Below, one piece after another: positions 35,342-47,591 of a stretch of 64,000 bases of DNA. The notes under the pieces were generated by a model. That model ran no database searches. It was not told the origin of the DNA and worked only from the letters and a program-made list of their open reading frames with translations. The DNA comes from Heterostelium multicystogenum (lineage: Eukaryota > Evosea > Eumycetozoa > Acytosteliales > Acytosteliaceae). Each line of letters begins with the position of its first letter. The first letter of the stretch is position 1. The stretch spans positions 1 through 64,000 of the forward strand of contig RCNN01000208.1 of assembly GCA_003667245.1 (NCBI GenBank), read 5' to 3'. Both the position numbers and the translations under genes were made by a program.

Positions 35342-35932
35342 TAGTAAAAATTAAATTACAATGGTATTATTTGTAATTATAATATTTTCTTCTGTTTCAG
35401 ATGTTGAAAATTGTATCTGTTGTCGTTGTGTTTATTGCTATAGTTTAGTATTCTTTGCACTATTAGTTTAATAAATAAGTAAATAAATAAAGAAATATTA
35501 TGTTATATTATTATGGTGTTTGTTTGCAGTTGTTTGTTTTGATGTGTAGGGTGTTGTAGTTTTTGTGTAAGTATTAGTAGGTGATATTACAAAATAATTA
35601 TATTTGTTTAAACATGAAAACTAGTTGTTTTTTTGTTTTTTGCAATTTTACATTTTTTTTATTATTTTTCATACAAACTTTATTTTTGGAGTTTTTTTGT
35701 TTCAGTTACCAATCAAAAAATGAATTGTTTACTTTTTGTGTTTTTTATTTTGTCCAAAAAACTGAAAATCACCTATTTTTTAAAACAAACACAGTGTCAG
35801 AAAAAAATAACAAACATTATTATTGATTCACACTTACACACAGACAATCAATTTGATTTGACAGAACCATATCTAATTTATCTTGATAATAAATTGATCA
35901 AATCTGATATGATTGCAATTAAGTTAGTTGAT
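35342..35932. other. AT-rich intergenic, long T tracts
   Basis: Upstream of the ankyrin-like gene and downstream of the esterase. The Phe/Leu-rich frames here (35581-35826, 35633-35941) are products of T runs. No gene supported. Confidence 0.5.
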
Positions 35933-36739
35933 TTATTTTGATAAATCTCTAATCCAATTAAGAATTAATAAACAACCAGGAGAATGCACTGCAATATGAT
36001 CAAATCCTTGTAGTTGATACAAAGATGTATTATTGTGGCCGACCTCTCTTAAAATAGATGCCAAGTGAGCATTCTCTTCATATCTAGCTGGTAGCTCCTT
36101 TTTCTGATCGCCTGTTATCAATAGAATAGGAGGTGCATCCTTTCGAGAAAATGCAATAGGAGCATATTGATCAATTTGTGGTATAGTCACGGACTGTCCA
36201 CGTTCCTTTTTAATGGTGTAGTGTGTATGTGTCTGACCGCTGATAGGTGCCAACCCTTTTATTCTGTTTGCATCCACGCCATAGTTCTTCAGATAGTTTC
36301 TATCGAGACCCACCATTAGCGCAAGATATCCGCCAGCAGAGTGACCAGAGACTATGATCTTTGAAGGATGACCTCCGTAGGATGCAATATGGGAGAATGT
36401 CCAGGCAACAGCTTCTGCAGCATCTTCAATATAGCTCGGCGCTTTTGCCTTTGGACTTAATCGATAGTTAGGAGCAACTACAGCGACACCTTGACCTTTT
36501 AGGACCGCCGGAATGTATTTATTTCTTTCAATTAGATCTCCACCGTGAAACCATATAATGGTGGTAAAATCCTTTTGATCAATGGGATAGTAGATATCCA
36601 GCTTACATCTTTCCTTTTTATATTCATCAGTTTCAGTAGTTTTACAATAGCTTACATTTTCCACAGTAATGTAATTTTGAGCTAAAACTCCATTCCAAAA
36701 AGTCCATAGAAAGAATAAAACAAGAAATTTATTCGACAT
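35933..36739 (-). CDS. Secreted alpha/beta hydrolase (carboxylesterase-like), bacterial type
   Basis: An intact 268-codon single-exon gene. It has a signal peptide (FLVLFFLWTFWNGVLAQ), then CKLDIYYP, the oxyanion segment WFHGGDL, NYRLSPKAKAPSYIEDAA, nucleophile elbow SGHSAGGYLAL (Ser about residue 134), DAPPILLITGD (Asp region) and GFDHIAVHSP (catalytic His). This is the esterase/lipase group most often seen in Bacteroidota, and the KERCKLDIYYP and YIEDAAEAVAW segments read like those proteins. The usual HGGG is HGGD here. Absence of introns and of low-complexity inserts fits recent bacterial origin, but this is inference. The substrate is unknown. It may be extracellular or vacuolar. Confidence 0.82.
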   Translation of the reverse strand: MSNKFLVLFFLWTFWNGVLAQNYITVENVSYCKTTETDEYKKERCKLDIYYPIDQKDFTTIIWFHGGDLIERNKYIPAVLKGQGVAVVAPNYRLSPKAKAPSYIEDAAEAVAWTFSHIASYGGHPSKIIVSGHSAGGYLALMVGLDRNYLKNYGVDANRIKGLAPISGQTHTHYTIKKERGQSVTIPQIDQYAPIAFSRKDAPPILLITGDQKKELPARYEENAHLASILREVGHNNTSLYQLQGFDHIAVHSPGCLLILNWIRDLSK

Positions 36740-37241
36740 TGTAGAATAGAACTGGAATTACACAAAACTATAATGGTTTTTAAAGTCTACTCAAATTGTT
36801 ATGATAATTATGTAATAATAAATAATTATAAATAAATTATAAATAAATAGTATTTTAATATTTTATTTTCTACTTTTTTATAATACAATTATTGGAATAT
36901 GCTTCATCTAGATGTATAAAAATAAAAAACATTCCAACCACTTTGTATTTTTACACATTGTTTTCATTGATTTAATTATTTATAAATCAAATAATTTAAT
37001 TAAATAATCGTATTATCTTCCTTTTTAATTACTTAGTATCATCACATATATGAAAGGAAATGATCTTTAGGTGAGATAAAGTTATACTTAAACATTTGGA
37101 ATCTGGTAGAAAATGGAAACATTCCAATTTTCCAATACCAGAAAAATATCAAAAAAATTTGCCAAATTTCATGAGTATTTTGGTGAACTTAATTATAGAG
37201 TGTTTGAAGATCTTCACTAGTGTTAATAATATATTAAAGAA
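36740..37241. other. AT-rich divergent promoter region
   Basis: Between the esterase and the F-box-like/LRR gene. A short frame at 37096 overlaps the start of the next gene in another frame. Nothing else supportable. Confidence 0.4.
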
Positions 37242-39173
37242 ATGGATACATGCATTGTGCAACTTCAAAGTTATCTATTAAAGAAGATTCTCAGAGATCT
37301 GTTTAGTGAGTTGCCTGACAACCCGTTGGTACTGAAAGGCGAGATAAAGAAGCTTGAAAATGGATTAGATACCTTCTTAACGCTTGACCGAAGCAGCTTG
37401 AATCTGTATTGGCAACTTGGTTTGGTTTGCAAGAATTGGTATAGAAACCTTCTCCCAAGAGTTGCCCAGCTGTTCTCTATGCGTATCACCAATATGGCTA
37501 CATTCAAGTCGCTACTACTTCTATTCCTGCGTTCCGGTGTGCTCGAGCAGGGCAACAGGTTTGCTGTCGGCACAATAATGTTCGATGGTGTCAACTTCCA
37601 GAAGCTGGAGGAGCCATGTGTGGCCAAGATTATGGAGTCAGTGAATGTGCAATCTATAGCATTCGACGACTGCAAATTTGAGTGCAATGATATATTCTCT
37701 GTGTTTCGCAACCCTCATGTGAAGCAGATAAAGATGACCAACATTGTGTTTGTTCAATCCAACATGGACTCGATATCCAATGAGATAGTATCGTGCAGCT
37801 CCAATCGCGCACTTCATTTTGAGATGAAGCAATTTCTCATCAACAGTAGTTTCAGCCTGCTAAAAGTACTCTCCCATCCCAACACACAACTCTCGGCACT
37901 GGTCCTCGAGAGTAAAAAGTACATAAATATCAAATTCAGTCACATTCTGCAGATCCTCCAATACTCTCCACTCTCAATCATCCAACTACAGGGCTTCAAT
38001 ATCGAGCCAGAAGAATCGGCAATCTTTGACAATATAATCCACAACAACAGCCATAACTTTTCACGTGTCGTCGAACTAAACATATCTCATGTAAAGATAC
38101 AACAACAGGATATGAAGGGCTTGCTCCTCTCGATTATAAGCAGATGCTTCACTAAATTGCAATCGCTTTACATGTGTGGATATGATTTTAAAACAACACC
38201 TTTGACTCCACAATTGGTCAACTACTTACAAATTCTATCGGATACACTACAAAAGCTGGATTTGGAGCTGGCCCGAATCAACTATTCCGAAGAACTACAC
38301 ACTGCAATTGTTAATCTGCCTCACCTACGCTACCTGAACTTTTCAAACTCCTCTTTATCAGAATACAGTAATATGTTGCTTCCAACTCTTCACAATGTGG
38401 TCGTTAGTAGTATGTCGTTGAAAGAGGAAAATCTAGTAGCTCTGGCTGAGAGACCTAATGGACAGGTCCAGTCGCTTGAGCTCAAAAGTATATGGCCTAC
38501 AAACTTCAATATACCCGATGATACCTTTAGCAAGTTGATAACGAATAACCAGTTGGTTACACTTTGTTTAACAATAACTTTTACAAGCCCTCAACTACTT
38601 TCACTATTCTCAGCGCTCAGCCGAAACACACAGCTTAAGAATCTGTCGATTAGCTCACTATCACAAACAATAGCTGACCATCAGACTGCACAAGCAATTA
38701 TTCAATCACTCACAACCAATCGATCTATTTCCAATATCCAGCTATCCAACTTCCATGTGATTTCGCATCACCATCTAGACATTCTCAACGCTATAGACAG
38801 CAGATCAACAACCAAATTCATATCTTTAGACACATTCTTTGGACAGAGCGATCCACTGATTCTGAATGAATTCTATTCATTCTTGGCCAACAACGAGCAC
38901 CTCTTCGTGCTTGAACTTTGTAGCGACTGTATTATTCCAGATATGAATCCGTTCTTCGAGTCAGTCAAATCTTCTAAAAGACTTCGATTACTGAAGGCAA
39001 CAAACTTGTCAAAACAACAAACATCCTTACTTGTGCACCTAATTAACGAACAGAATGCAAATGGTCCAATCTCATATATTAAAAACAAGCAATCCTACCA
39101 CGATATGGTAATCTACAAAGATGTAGACAACAAGAATTGGTGGAATACAAAGACATTCAAAATATATTTATAA
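37242..39173 (+). CDS. F-box-like / leucine-rich repeat protein
   Basis: An intact 643-codon single exon. The N-terminus (residues 8-70, SYLLKKILRDLFSELPDN, then LGLVCKNWYRNLLPRV) has the F-box pattern common in dictyostelid F-box/LRR or FNIP proteins. The rest is irregular leucine-rich units (TKLQSLYMCGYDF, LQKLDLELARINYS, LRYLNFSNSSLSEYSNML, LKNLSISSLSQT). No membrane segments or signal peptide. Likely an SCF adaptor or scaffold; the target cannot be inferred. The start at 37242 is the first ATG in frame. Confidence 0.75.
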   Translation: MDTCIVQLQSYLLKKILRDLFSELPDNPLVLKGEIKKLENGLDTFLTLDRSSLNLYWQLGLVCKNWYRNLLPRVAQLFSMRITNMATFKSLLLLFLRSGVLEQGNRFAVGTIMFDGVNFQKLEEPCVAKIMESVNVQSIAFDDCKFECNDIFSVFRNPHVKQIKMTNIVFVQSNMDSISNEIVSCSSNRALHFEMKQFLINSSFSLLKVLSHPNTQLSALVLESKKYINIKFSHILQILQYSPLSIIQLQGFNIEPEESAIFDNIIHNNSHNFSRVVELNISHVKIQQQDMKGLLLSIISRCFTKLQSLYMCGYDFKTTPLTPQLVNYLQILSDTLQKLDLELARINYSEELHTAIVNLPHLRYLNFSNSSLSEYSNMLLPTLHNVVVSSMSLKEENLVALAERPNGQVQSLELKSIWPTNFNIPDDTFSKLITNNQLVTLCLTITFTSPQLLSLFSALSRNTQLKNLSISSLSQTIADHQTAQAIIQSLTTNRSISNIQLSNFHVISHHHLDILNAIDSRSTTKFISLDTFFGQSDPLILNEFYSFLANNEHLFVLELCSDCIIPDMNPFFESVKSSKRLRLLKATNLSKQQTSLLVHLINEQNANGPISYIKNKQSYHDMVIYKDVDNKNWWNTKTFKIYL

Positions 39174-39471
39174 ATTATAATAATAATAATAATAATAAAG
39201 TGTAACATGTGCTAAATTAGGATGATCATCATTGGGATAACCCTACTCCAAAGCCCAGGCACCAGATTTTTTCAGGTTCAAAAATTTTTTGCAACAATTT
39301 TTTTAAAAGAAAATTCTGGCTTCGGTGTGAAAGCTTTGCTTCCTTTAATAACAATAAGCAATCAGCACCAATACCACTGATTTTACTGATTGATATTATT
39401 ATTGATTAATCCCATACTAATAGTAATAGTAATAGTATTCGATATCAATAATAACTATATATATTTATTAG

Positions 39472-40839
39472 ATGTTAATAGATGTAGCACCATTCTCAAG
39501 TGTTCATAATGACACAAGTGAAGGTTCATGTGTGCTCACGGTGCAGGATAGAATAAATTTAGGATATGGAAGCATCGTGAGCTCGATCCTATCGATTATT
39601 GGCGCAATTGGCACCATTTTGATGATTTACATTCGAAATCGGCGGGCCAAGCCAAGCAACTCTTTACCATCGTCCCCAAACTCATCGGGACACTACTACC
39701 CAGTTTCACCTACAGTTTCACCACATTCCTCTTTTTCAGGATCTTCTATAGCGACACTCATCAACGGAGACAATGAAGATACTGTTGCATTTGGCGAAAA
39801 GTCGGCGGAGGTCAGGACTACTTTCGTACCGCTTCTCAAAAAGATAAAAGGTCCCAACAGCACTGAGGACCGCAAAGTCTCTCGGTTGGTTTATCAGCTT
39901 GCCATCAGTGATGTTCTCTCTTCGTTGTTTGTGATGTTCTCACGTATACTATTTATAAAATATAACGAGAATTTCGTAACTTCAAAGGGAAGTTTTAAGG
40001 ACGTAACCCTCTGCAGTACTTTCTCCGGCGCCATTGGATTTTCTTTTCTTGCCAGTTGTTTCTGGACGTCGGCAATCGCATTCCATATATATAGATTATT
40101 TATTTCACGAGAAAAAAAGTAAGCTACTTGGAATCTATGCTTTACTTCTTGAAATCGAGATATTACTGGAGAGAACTAATCTGTATCTTTTAATATTGTT
40201 TCAAGGCGTTATCTTATGATATTTTATTACTTAATTTGCTGGCTACTACCACTCTCATTTGGATTTGGATTGATGGCGTCTGGTATTACTCATGCACACG
40301 ACATGTCTTGGTGTATTATTAATAGATGGACATTGTTGGTTCTCTTTTATATCCCATTGGTATTGACCATTGTCACCTGTATATTTATATCTTACAAAGT
40401 AAAGAAGCATCTCAACTCATTGTCCAGATCCATCACAAGTAAGTAATTAAAATTTCAGAAGAAAAACCCAAAAAGGATTAACAGGTGTTATTGTTTAGGA
40501 ATGAATTCAATACAAAATAGAATAGTACTACGATTGAATTTGTTTGTAATAGGTTTTGTAGTTTGTTGGACTTTCAACTTGATTGCCTTCTTAGTCTTTT
40601 TATTTGGTCACAGTTGCGAGAATTTTTACCTAGAGTTTCTCTCCAACTTCCTTTCTCCATTGCAAGGTTTCTGGAATTTTATATCATACGCAGTTTCAAA
40701 TAGAAAAGCTCTATTGAAATCTTCACTTGGAAACTCAGCAAATCAGTTTTGGTCCACCACCCCTAAGAGTAGTAGGTTCAGCTGTTTTTCGTTTTCATCA
40801 AAGTCCTCCTCGACTGTACCAGCTATCACACAAGAATAA
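39472..40839 (+). CDS. cAMP receptor-like (crl-type) seven-helix receptor
   Basis: A GPCR of the cAMP-receptor/crl family. There are three exons with consistent phases: 39472-40118, 40206-40438 and 40499-40839, giving about 406 residues. Helix 1 is GYGSIVSSILSIIGAIGTIL. The first intracellular loop has an extra Ser/Pro-rich segment (about residues 60-130). Helix 2 has VSRLVYQLAISDVLSSLFV, helix 3 begins at a conserved Cys (TLCSTFSGAIGFSFL), helix 4 is YLMIFYYLICWLLPLSFGF, and a loop Cys (DMSWCIINRW) precedes helix 5 (LLVLFYIPLVLTIVTCIF). Helix 6 is IGFVVCWTFNLIAFLVFLFG and helix 7 has LSPLQGFWNFISYAVSNR. The tail is Ser-rich, as in receptors phosphorylated on activation. The ligand is unknown. 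Confidence 0.82.
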
Positions 40840-41061
40840 ACCTTTTTTTTGGTTTTAATTAACCTTAATATTGTATATAATTTAGCTGTGATTCCATTTC
40901 ATTGTCTCTCTCTCGTTGGTCTAATTCTTACAAAAATAAAAAATAAAAAAAAAAAACAAAAACTTAATTTATTCAATTTTATTTAAAAGTTTTGTCGTTG
41001 GCGAGACTAATCATTTTAATTTAACTAGTTATCTCAAATACAAAGATATTATTACATTAAA

Positions 41062-41351
41062 ATGCCTTGTATATATATTTGTGGTGGTATGTTATGTTTA
41101 TGAGTTATATTCATTGTTGCTTATAGTTGATACAAGTACACTAACTGTTCTATCATTCACTTTCATTAGAGTGCGGTGCTGAAAACGAGATCAAGCCAAA
41201 GGAACCAATCAAGTGTAAGGATTGTACCTATCGTATTATGTACAAAAAGAGAACTGATAGAAGTAAGAATACCCAATTACATAGTTTTGAATCGTTTGTA
41301 GAAATGACTAACATTTGTTGTTGTTTAGTGATTCAATTCGAAGCAAGATAA
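41062..41351 (+). CDS. rpb12: RNA polymerase I/II/III subunit RPB12 (RPABC4)
   Basis: The small zinc-binding subunit common to all three nuclear RNA polymerases. There are three tiny exons: 41062-41086, 41170-41262 and 41329-41351. They encode 46 residues, with [20 protein letters not shown] holding the CxxC...CxxC zinc site, then [18 protein letters not shown]. The last is nearly the universal C-terminus (RIMYKKRT-R...F-AR). All splice sites are GT/AG, phases agree and no frame error is seen. It was found only by joining exons, because each is below the usual ORF length cut-off. Confidence 0.93.
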
Positions 41352-41649
41352 AATATAAAGCTCTATAACACAGATCAAACGATACAAATAATAGAGATAG
41401 AACAATTAGATTCGATAAAGAAAGAGAGAACAAGACGATCTAATTGGAGCAAACATTTAAATATAGATCATATCAATACTTGAACAACACAGCATTACAT
41501 CTTATATAAGTAATGAATATAGATAATCAAATAAACTTTGATAGAATTAGTTATTGTTAAATTGGAATAAGTTATGATGTTGCATGTTCAAGAGTTTATT
41601 TGTTTAGGTTATAATTTAAATAATATTTGTCGATATGTTTGTCGATGAT

Positions 41650-44600
41650 CTATATCTTCCATGGCTTTATATTTGTATCACCTGCCATGTCACGAATGAA
41701 GTTAAAGAGACATACGGGACATGAAAGGGATATCCACTTGTGATTATACTCCTCCATGATAAACTTGAGGGTAGATGCACTGATGATACCGATTTTTTGA
41801 ACTTCCGATTGGAAATAGGGCAGAATGGTTCCAAAGTATTTACGCTTTGAGAAGTAGTGGTTACAAGTAAAGGCTACATCTTTCTCAAAGGTGTTGGTCG
41901 ATCCTTGATTTGCACCACTTGGGTTGTAAGAATCGTTGACGTCCGGCACCAAAGAGTGAATTTGAATCTTTGTTCTACTTGATATATCCTTTTCCAAATT
42001 CTCTTTGATATTGGTCAGCAATACCTTTTCAGATGCTCTTTGGTAGTCTATTGTGATTAAACCTGTTAGTAAGTTATCTTGCTAATGAGTGCAGCAGTGC
42101 GAAGCCTTACCTTTTTCACGTTCACTTTGATTCTTCATGAAGTGGAGATAGTATTTTACAATGATAAGGTAGAGTGATGTGGAGAACTCTAAGATCAATG
42201 GATATTCAAGTCCACTGTTCAACTGCATAATGTTTGACAGTGGCAATGAGAAAGAATCGATATTCTCCAATATGTAATCCTCGAGTACTTGTATTGATAA
42301 ATCTTTTTCTTTCCAATAGTTTAATATCTTTATGATGAAGAAGATGGTAAATTAAATAGATTGGTTTAGTTAGTCTTATGATTGTAAAATATCTAGATAG
42401 ATGAATCAACTTACTAATATTAATAGTAGTTCTTTAGATTTCTCGGCGGAGGTCGGTTTCTTTCCATCTGATGAAATAATTTGGTCTGAGTGGTGTAGTG
42501 AACCGGCTGATGATGCTATACCAACGCTTCCGTTGATGGGAGGGAAGATCTCTTGGAGACTGTTGAGATTGGGTGTGGTGGAGAATAATGGTGGTGACAT
42601 TTGTATTGGTGACATCGAGGTGATAGTGGAGATCATGGGTGGACTATCAATTCCGAATATTGAGCCCTTGATAATGTAGTTGTGCAGTAGTTGTATGAGT
42701 ATGTGGATTTCCTTCTCTTTGTCTAGATTTCTCTTTTTCAGTCCAATCAAACGACACTCCAATGTAGATTTATAATCTTCGAGCACATCATATATGGTGG
42801 CAGCGACATCCCAGTTGTCGAATTGTATGGCTTTGTTAATGATGGCGAATGGTCTGTATGAGTTGGAGTATGATTTCAAAACATCTTCTAGTCCCTCTTG
42901 TGAGTAACGGGCCTTTACAAATCCTTTCGAGTTTTGGTTGAATAACATGAAGCGGTGGTCATTAAGTGATATCTTAGTTGGAAGCCACATGTCCTCAGTC
43001 TTTCCATTTCCAATTTGTCCAGAGCTTCCATAACCCCAGGTATAAAGTGCACCATTGTTTGTGATGATAGCAGAGAACTCACTTCCACTCGAGAATCCGA
43101 CAATGTTCATCGAGTTTAGCGATGGTATGACCGCTGGATGGGGTTTGTCAAAGAATGGTGTCTTTAAATCACCTCCAGTTCCAAGTTTGCCATGTTCTCC
43201 ACCTCCACATATATATACATTGCCACGATCACTTCCGTTCTCAGCAGCGGTGACAGTCGCGGTGTGGAAAAGACCACAAACAACCATTTCGATCTTCTTA
43301 TTGATAAAGAACTCTATCATTTTTGGTGAGAGTTCATTTTTGTTGGATCCATTTCCAAGACACATGTGCTCACCTTGTCCCCAGCAATAGACACTGTTCA
43401 ACTCTGAAATTGCAACAGTATGGTAATGTCCACATGAAATCTTGATAATTGGTTTTCCTCTGAGCTCTTCTATTTGTTTTGGACGTAGTGACTTTTCGGT
43501 GTTTCCATGTCCAAGCTGTCCTTTTGAATTGGATCCCCAACTGTAAATATCACCATTATCCAAACACATGACAGAGTGAGAGTGTCCTGCGGCAATGGCT
43601 GTGATTCTACCACCATGGATACCAACAATCTCTGAAGTTTCAATACGAACTGGTACTGCACGATTTTTGAAGTTGCCAAGTCCAAGCTGTCCTGATTCAT
43701 TCCAACCAAAACTAAAGAGATCACCTGATTTCTTGAGAATCATTGTATGTGCAAAACCAGTTGCAATTGCCATTACCTTTTGTCCACCTGTGAAGTCTTC
43801 AATTTTCTTTGGAAGGTTTTGTGGAGTTAAAACACCGTGACCAAGTTGTCCACATCGACTGGATCCCCAGCTATAAATTTGGAATGATTGATCGATAGCT
43901 ACGGAGTGCTCACCACCACAGGAGATCATGATGATTGGTGATGATTTGAAGGTCTCAACACGACGTGGAGTTGATTGATACTTTCCAACATTTAATCCAT
44001 GTCCAAGTTGACCTTGTGAGTTGCTTCCCCATGTGAAAAGCTCACCATCCGATGAGATGACTGCTATATGCTCCCAACCACAAGAAACACTGATGGCTTT
44101 CTTTTCATTCTTCATAAGTGGTGGCATGGGGTTCAATAACAAATCTGGATCCACTGTAACAACAGGGATCTCTTCTTCCTCTTCTTCTTCTTTGACTTCA
44201 TCAGCCTCACCATCGTTTTCCTTGAGCAAGAATCGATCATTTCCTTCATCGCTCTGATAATGATGGTGGGACTTGCGCAGATGAATCAATGTCAAAATGG
44301 CTGTAATGTAAAGTTCAAAGTACTCTTCGTTTCTCACGGGAATGCTCTCTGACGAACGTCCTGGAAGATTTGTAGTTGATTCAAAGTTCAAAGAATCATG
44401 GTGTGTATAGTTGGTCGATAAATTATTACTGTTGCTGTTGTTCTTGTTGGCCATCGACGGTGTCAGGTTGAAAGGCTCAAATGTTATTGGGTCGAATGTA
44501 GTGGCAATTTCAATTAATGATTTCTCAGTTAGCATTGGCAACAGGTGATAAAGCCTCTTCACATATCGAGGAATGTTTTGGTTGTCTTCGAGAATCAACT

Positions 44601-47591
44601 TGACTTGAATATCAGGTGATAAGCAATCAAAAATCATTCCACTCTGGTGACTCTTCAACTCGAGTGGATAAGAGCTTTGTAGAAATGATATTCTCTCTGC
44701 ATCCAAATGTAAGATATTTGACTCCAGAAGCATGGAGAGTGCCTTTGCAATCATTTTGCCGCTGTGAGCCACAGAGAAGTAGTAGTCCAGCAATCCATGT
44801 TGCAGCAACAAATGCAAAGCAGCATCTCTATCATAGTCCCAGTTGTTTGTCAAGAAATAAGAAAACTCTGCATCCGATGATTTAAACTCTTCTTTCGACA
44901 TCAACAATTTCTGTAAATAACATTGGAACAATGTGTTTGTCATTCTCTTCTTTTCCTGATCATTAAATGCTATTCCATTATTCATAAAGTATTCAAGTTA
45001 ATAATTTGACCTCAGTCTAATCCCATCATTCAATTAAATAAAGGCAATAATTATTGGACTTACCATCTGGTTGATGTAAAATTGCTTTAAGATGTGTCAT
45101 AATGATATCCATTCTTCCAATCTCCAAAAACTTTAGAACCAACTTATTTGTCTTTACTCCTGATAAATAATATAAGCTAGAGTAATAAAGTATTTAGTAT
45201 TTACAATTAATGTCATGGTTTATGATTTTGGATAGTTACTCTAGTGCCCGACCATATCGGCCTTGGTCAAAAGATAAGTCTGCTGCAGTCTCATATAAAC
45301 TGAGAAGATCCATTCTAAATGTCTTTCCAAGTGCTTCACCATCTATCTTTTCGAGATTCTTAGCTACCAACTCAAAGAAAATCTCTTCCGGTGATTTCTT
45401 TGGACGGAACTCATACACTGAGAAATTAGTCCAAAGATAGCAAGAGGGCATAAAAATGCTGTTATCATTACTGCTGTTGTTGTTATTTGATACCAGTGAG
45501 TTGGTTATGGCCAAAACTGTTTCGCCCAAGGCCAATTGGAAAGACTGGATGATAGACTGATTCTTTACAAACTCTGCAAAAGCAATACAGTTAGTATAGG
45601 TGGCTAAATTAGTATGGGTTGTTGATTTGATTGATTTGGATAATTACTTGAATTCGATGCAGTTCCAGAAACAAGATTGGAAATGATGGAAATTGTAACT
45701 CTGGAGTTTTCATAGTGTGGATCTGCAAGCTCTGCAACGAATGTCAGATTCTTGGTGAAGTAGAAGTGCGATGTGCTCTGTGGAAGTTGATATACAAAGA
45801 GCGGGAACTTGTGGAGGTAAAGCGGATCGTATATCTCCAGCTTCGAATTGCTCTTGATAAATGATGCCATGATATTGCCATTCTCATTCTTTTGCTTCTC
45901 CAAAGAACGCTCGGTCATTGCACGATCACTGGTAAACAGTGTAGTTGTCTGGAAGGGTGACTGATCCACACCCTTGCCAGCGACGCCACTAGCACCTCCA
46001 ATGTTTCCACTTCCACCATTGACTGCACCATTCATCGTGTTCGATATTATAGTCTCATATCTTCTATCCGATACCATCTGTTCAATTACTACATGGTGGT
46101 GAATCATTGATTTAGTTGTAACAATTAAGAACTGGGTACAATTACAAATAGACTATTAATACAATGCTTTCAAAGCTAGGTCTGATGTCCTACTTACTGA
46201 TTCATAGGTTCCTGTTATCAGCTCTAATTTAGCGATTGGATATTCATACTTTAGCTTCTTCTGTATTTCTTTTGTGCTCAAGTTGACAAAGAATACAATT
46301 CCGGATGTTGTTGAAACGATTCCGTAGTCTTCACCGTTGGATGTTCTCCACCATAGACAATAGGAACCAACTAAACTCTTATTTGACAGTGGCGGGATAT
46401 TTACAATGTTTTGATTTGGTTTCTTTTCCTGTTGCTGCTGCTGTTGTTGTGCATTCTTGTTAAACCTAAATACATCAACCAAAGTAAGTAATAAGTAAAC
46501 AATAATGATACTACTACTAATGATTATGAACACTGTATCCTACATACTTTAAAGCCAATGATGAGAATATTGATTTTTCTTCAGTTGGTTGTGGAGTCTG
46601 ATTGCTTAGATTGTTTTCCTCAAGCTGATTCATCTTTTTGCAAACCATAAAGTATATGGGTATACGCACAAGGGAGGTGTCATGCTGTAAACAAAGCAGC
46701 CAATGTGCATTGGGATCGAATGACATCGATACGATCCTCTTGGCCTGCTCTCTAGACCATTGTATATATTTGTATTGTGGCACTTTACTCTGTCCAACAA
46801 ATCTTACAATCAGATAATCTATACAAAGATACATATATGATCATTATCATCATTCATTAGACAGTGAGCTAACAGCTATCAGCCAAGTGGAGTGTGTAGC
46901 TATACATACCATTTGAGCAATACATTGCAAAGAAAAGATGGTCCTCATAGCCACCTTGGGCTGTCAGCTGAATGGTGACACTCTGGGAGTTGTAACCATC
47001 AGATCCATTGAGTGGGCTTGAGCTGCTGCCATAATAGGATGATCCACTGCTGCTTGGGTGAAAATGGTCTGAGAGAGACTTCTCCTTTGCACTTATGAAT
47101 GTGTTTGAGTTGTTTCTACGATGAAGAGCACTGCTTGCGCCGCTGTTGACATTTCCACTGCCTCCACCGCCAGGACTGTTGATACAGAAGAGTCTGTTCA
47201 GTGAATACAGCTCATAGTTCTGCGTGAATGCGCCTACCTGGGGCTGAGAATGCGACGACATCATTGCTGAGATGCCACCACTGCTATTGCTGACAGTCAT
47301 GCCACCGCCACCGCCGCCAGTAAAAGACGACGGTGTGAAAGAGCTACTGCTCAGACTATTGGACGAAGACGACAGCATGCTGTTGTTCACCATTGAGCCA
47401 CCCGCATATTGATTGCTCGAGGAGTGTCCGCCATGACCCGAGTCAGAGACCATCATCAAAGTCGACGAAAGCACACCCAACACCGAGCTCGACAACATAG
47501 TGGGTGTAGGCAGATGATGATGCTGCTGTTGTTGTTGCTGTTGCTGTTGCTGTTGCGGGGCACCACTCTGATAAATTGACCTGTTACTCAT
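41650..47591 (-). CDS. Nine-exon ~1,790-residue protein with RCC1 propeller
   Basis: Not recognised beyond its RCC1 domain. Exons, all phase-consistent GT/AG: 47591-46910, 46818-46548, 46465-46198, 46131-45648, 45573-45240, 45176-45064, 45010-42415, 42327-42111 and 42062-41650. One base is missing at the start of exon 7, before LEYFMNNGIAF. The N-terminus is Gln/Ser/Gly-rich, then beta-propeller-like (DYLIVRFVGQSKVPQYKYIQ, SYCLWWRTSNGEDYGIVSTT, FLIVTTKSMI). Next are helical repeats (GRALDLYYLSGVKTNKLVLK, FLEIGRMDIIMTHL), then seven RCC1 units (ELFTWGSNSQGQLGHG, DIYSWGSNSKGQLGHG, ALYTWGYGSSGQIGNG). The C-terminus has CNHYF and CPVC, a possible zinc site. Propeller plus solenoid suggests a membrane-trafficking or coat-type scaffold, as inference only. 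Confidence 0.8.
47520..47560 (-). repeat. Poly-Gln/His CAG-type tract
   Basis: A run of CAA/CAG codons followed by His codons near the N-terminus of the RCC1 gene. Typical dictyostelid homopolymer expansion. Confidence 0.85.

Noticed and set aside
35581..35941. Phe-rich plus-strand ORFs
   Set aside because: Produced by T tracts in an intergenic region, with no domain or start context.
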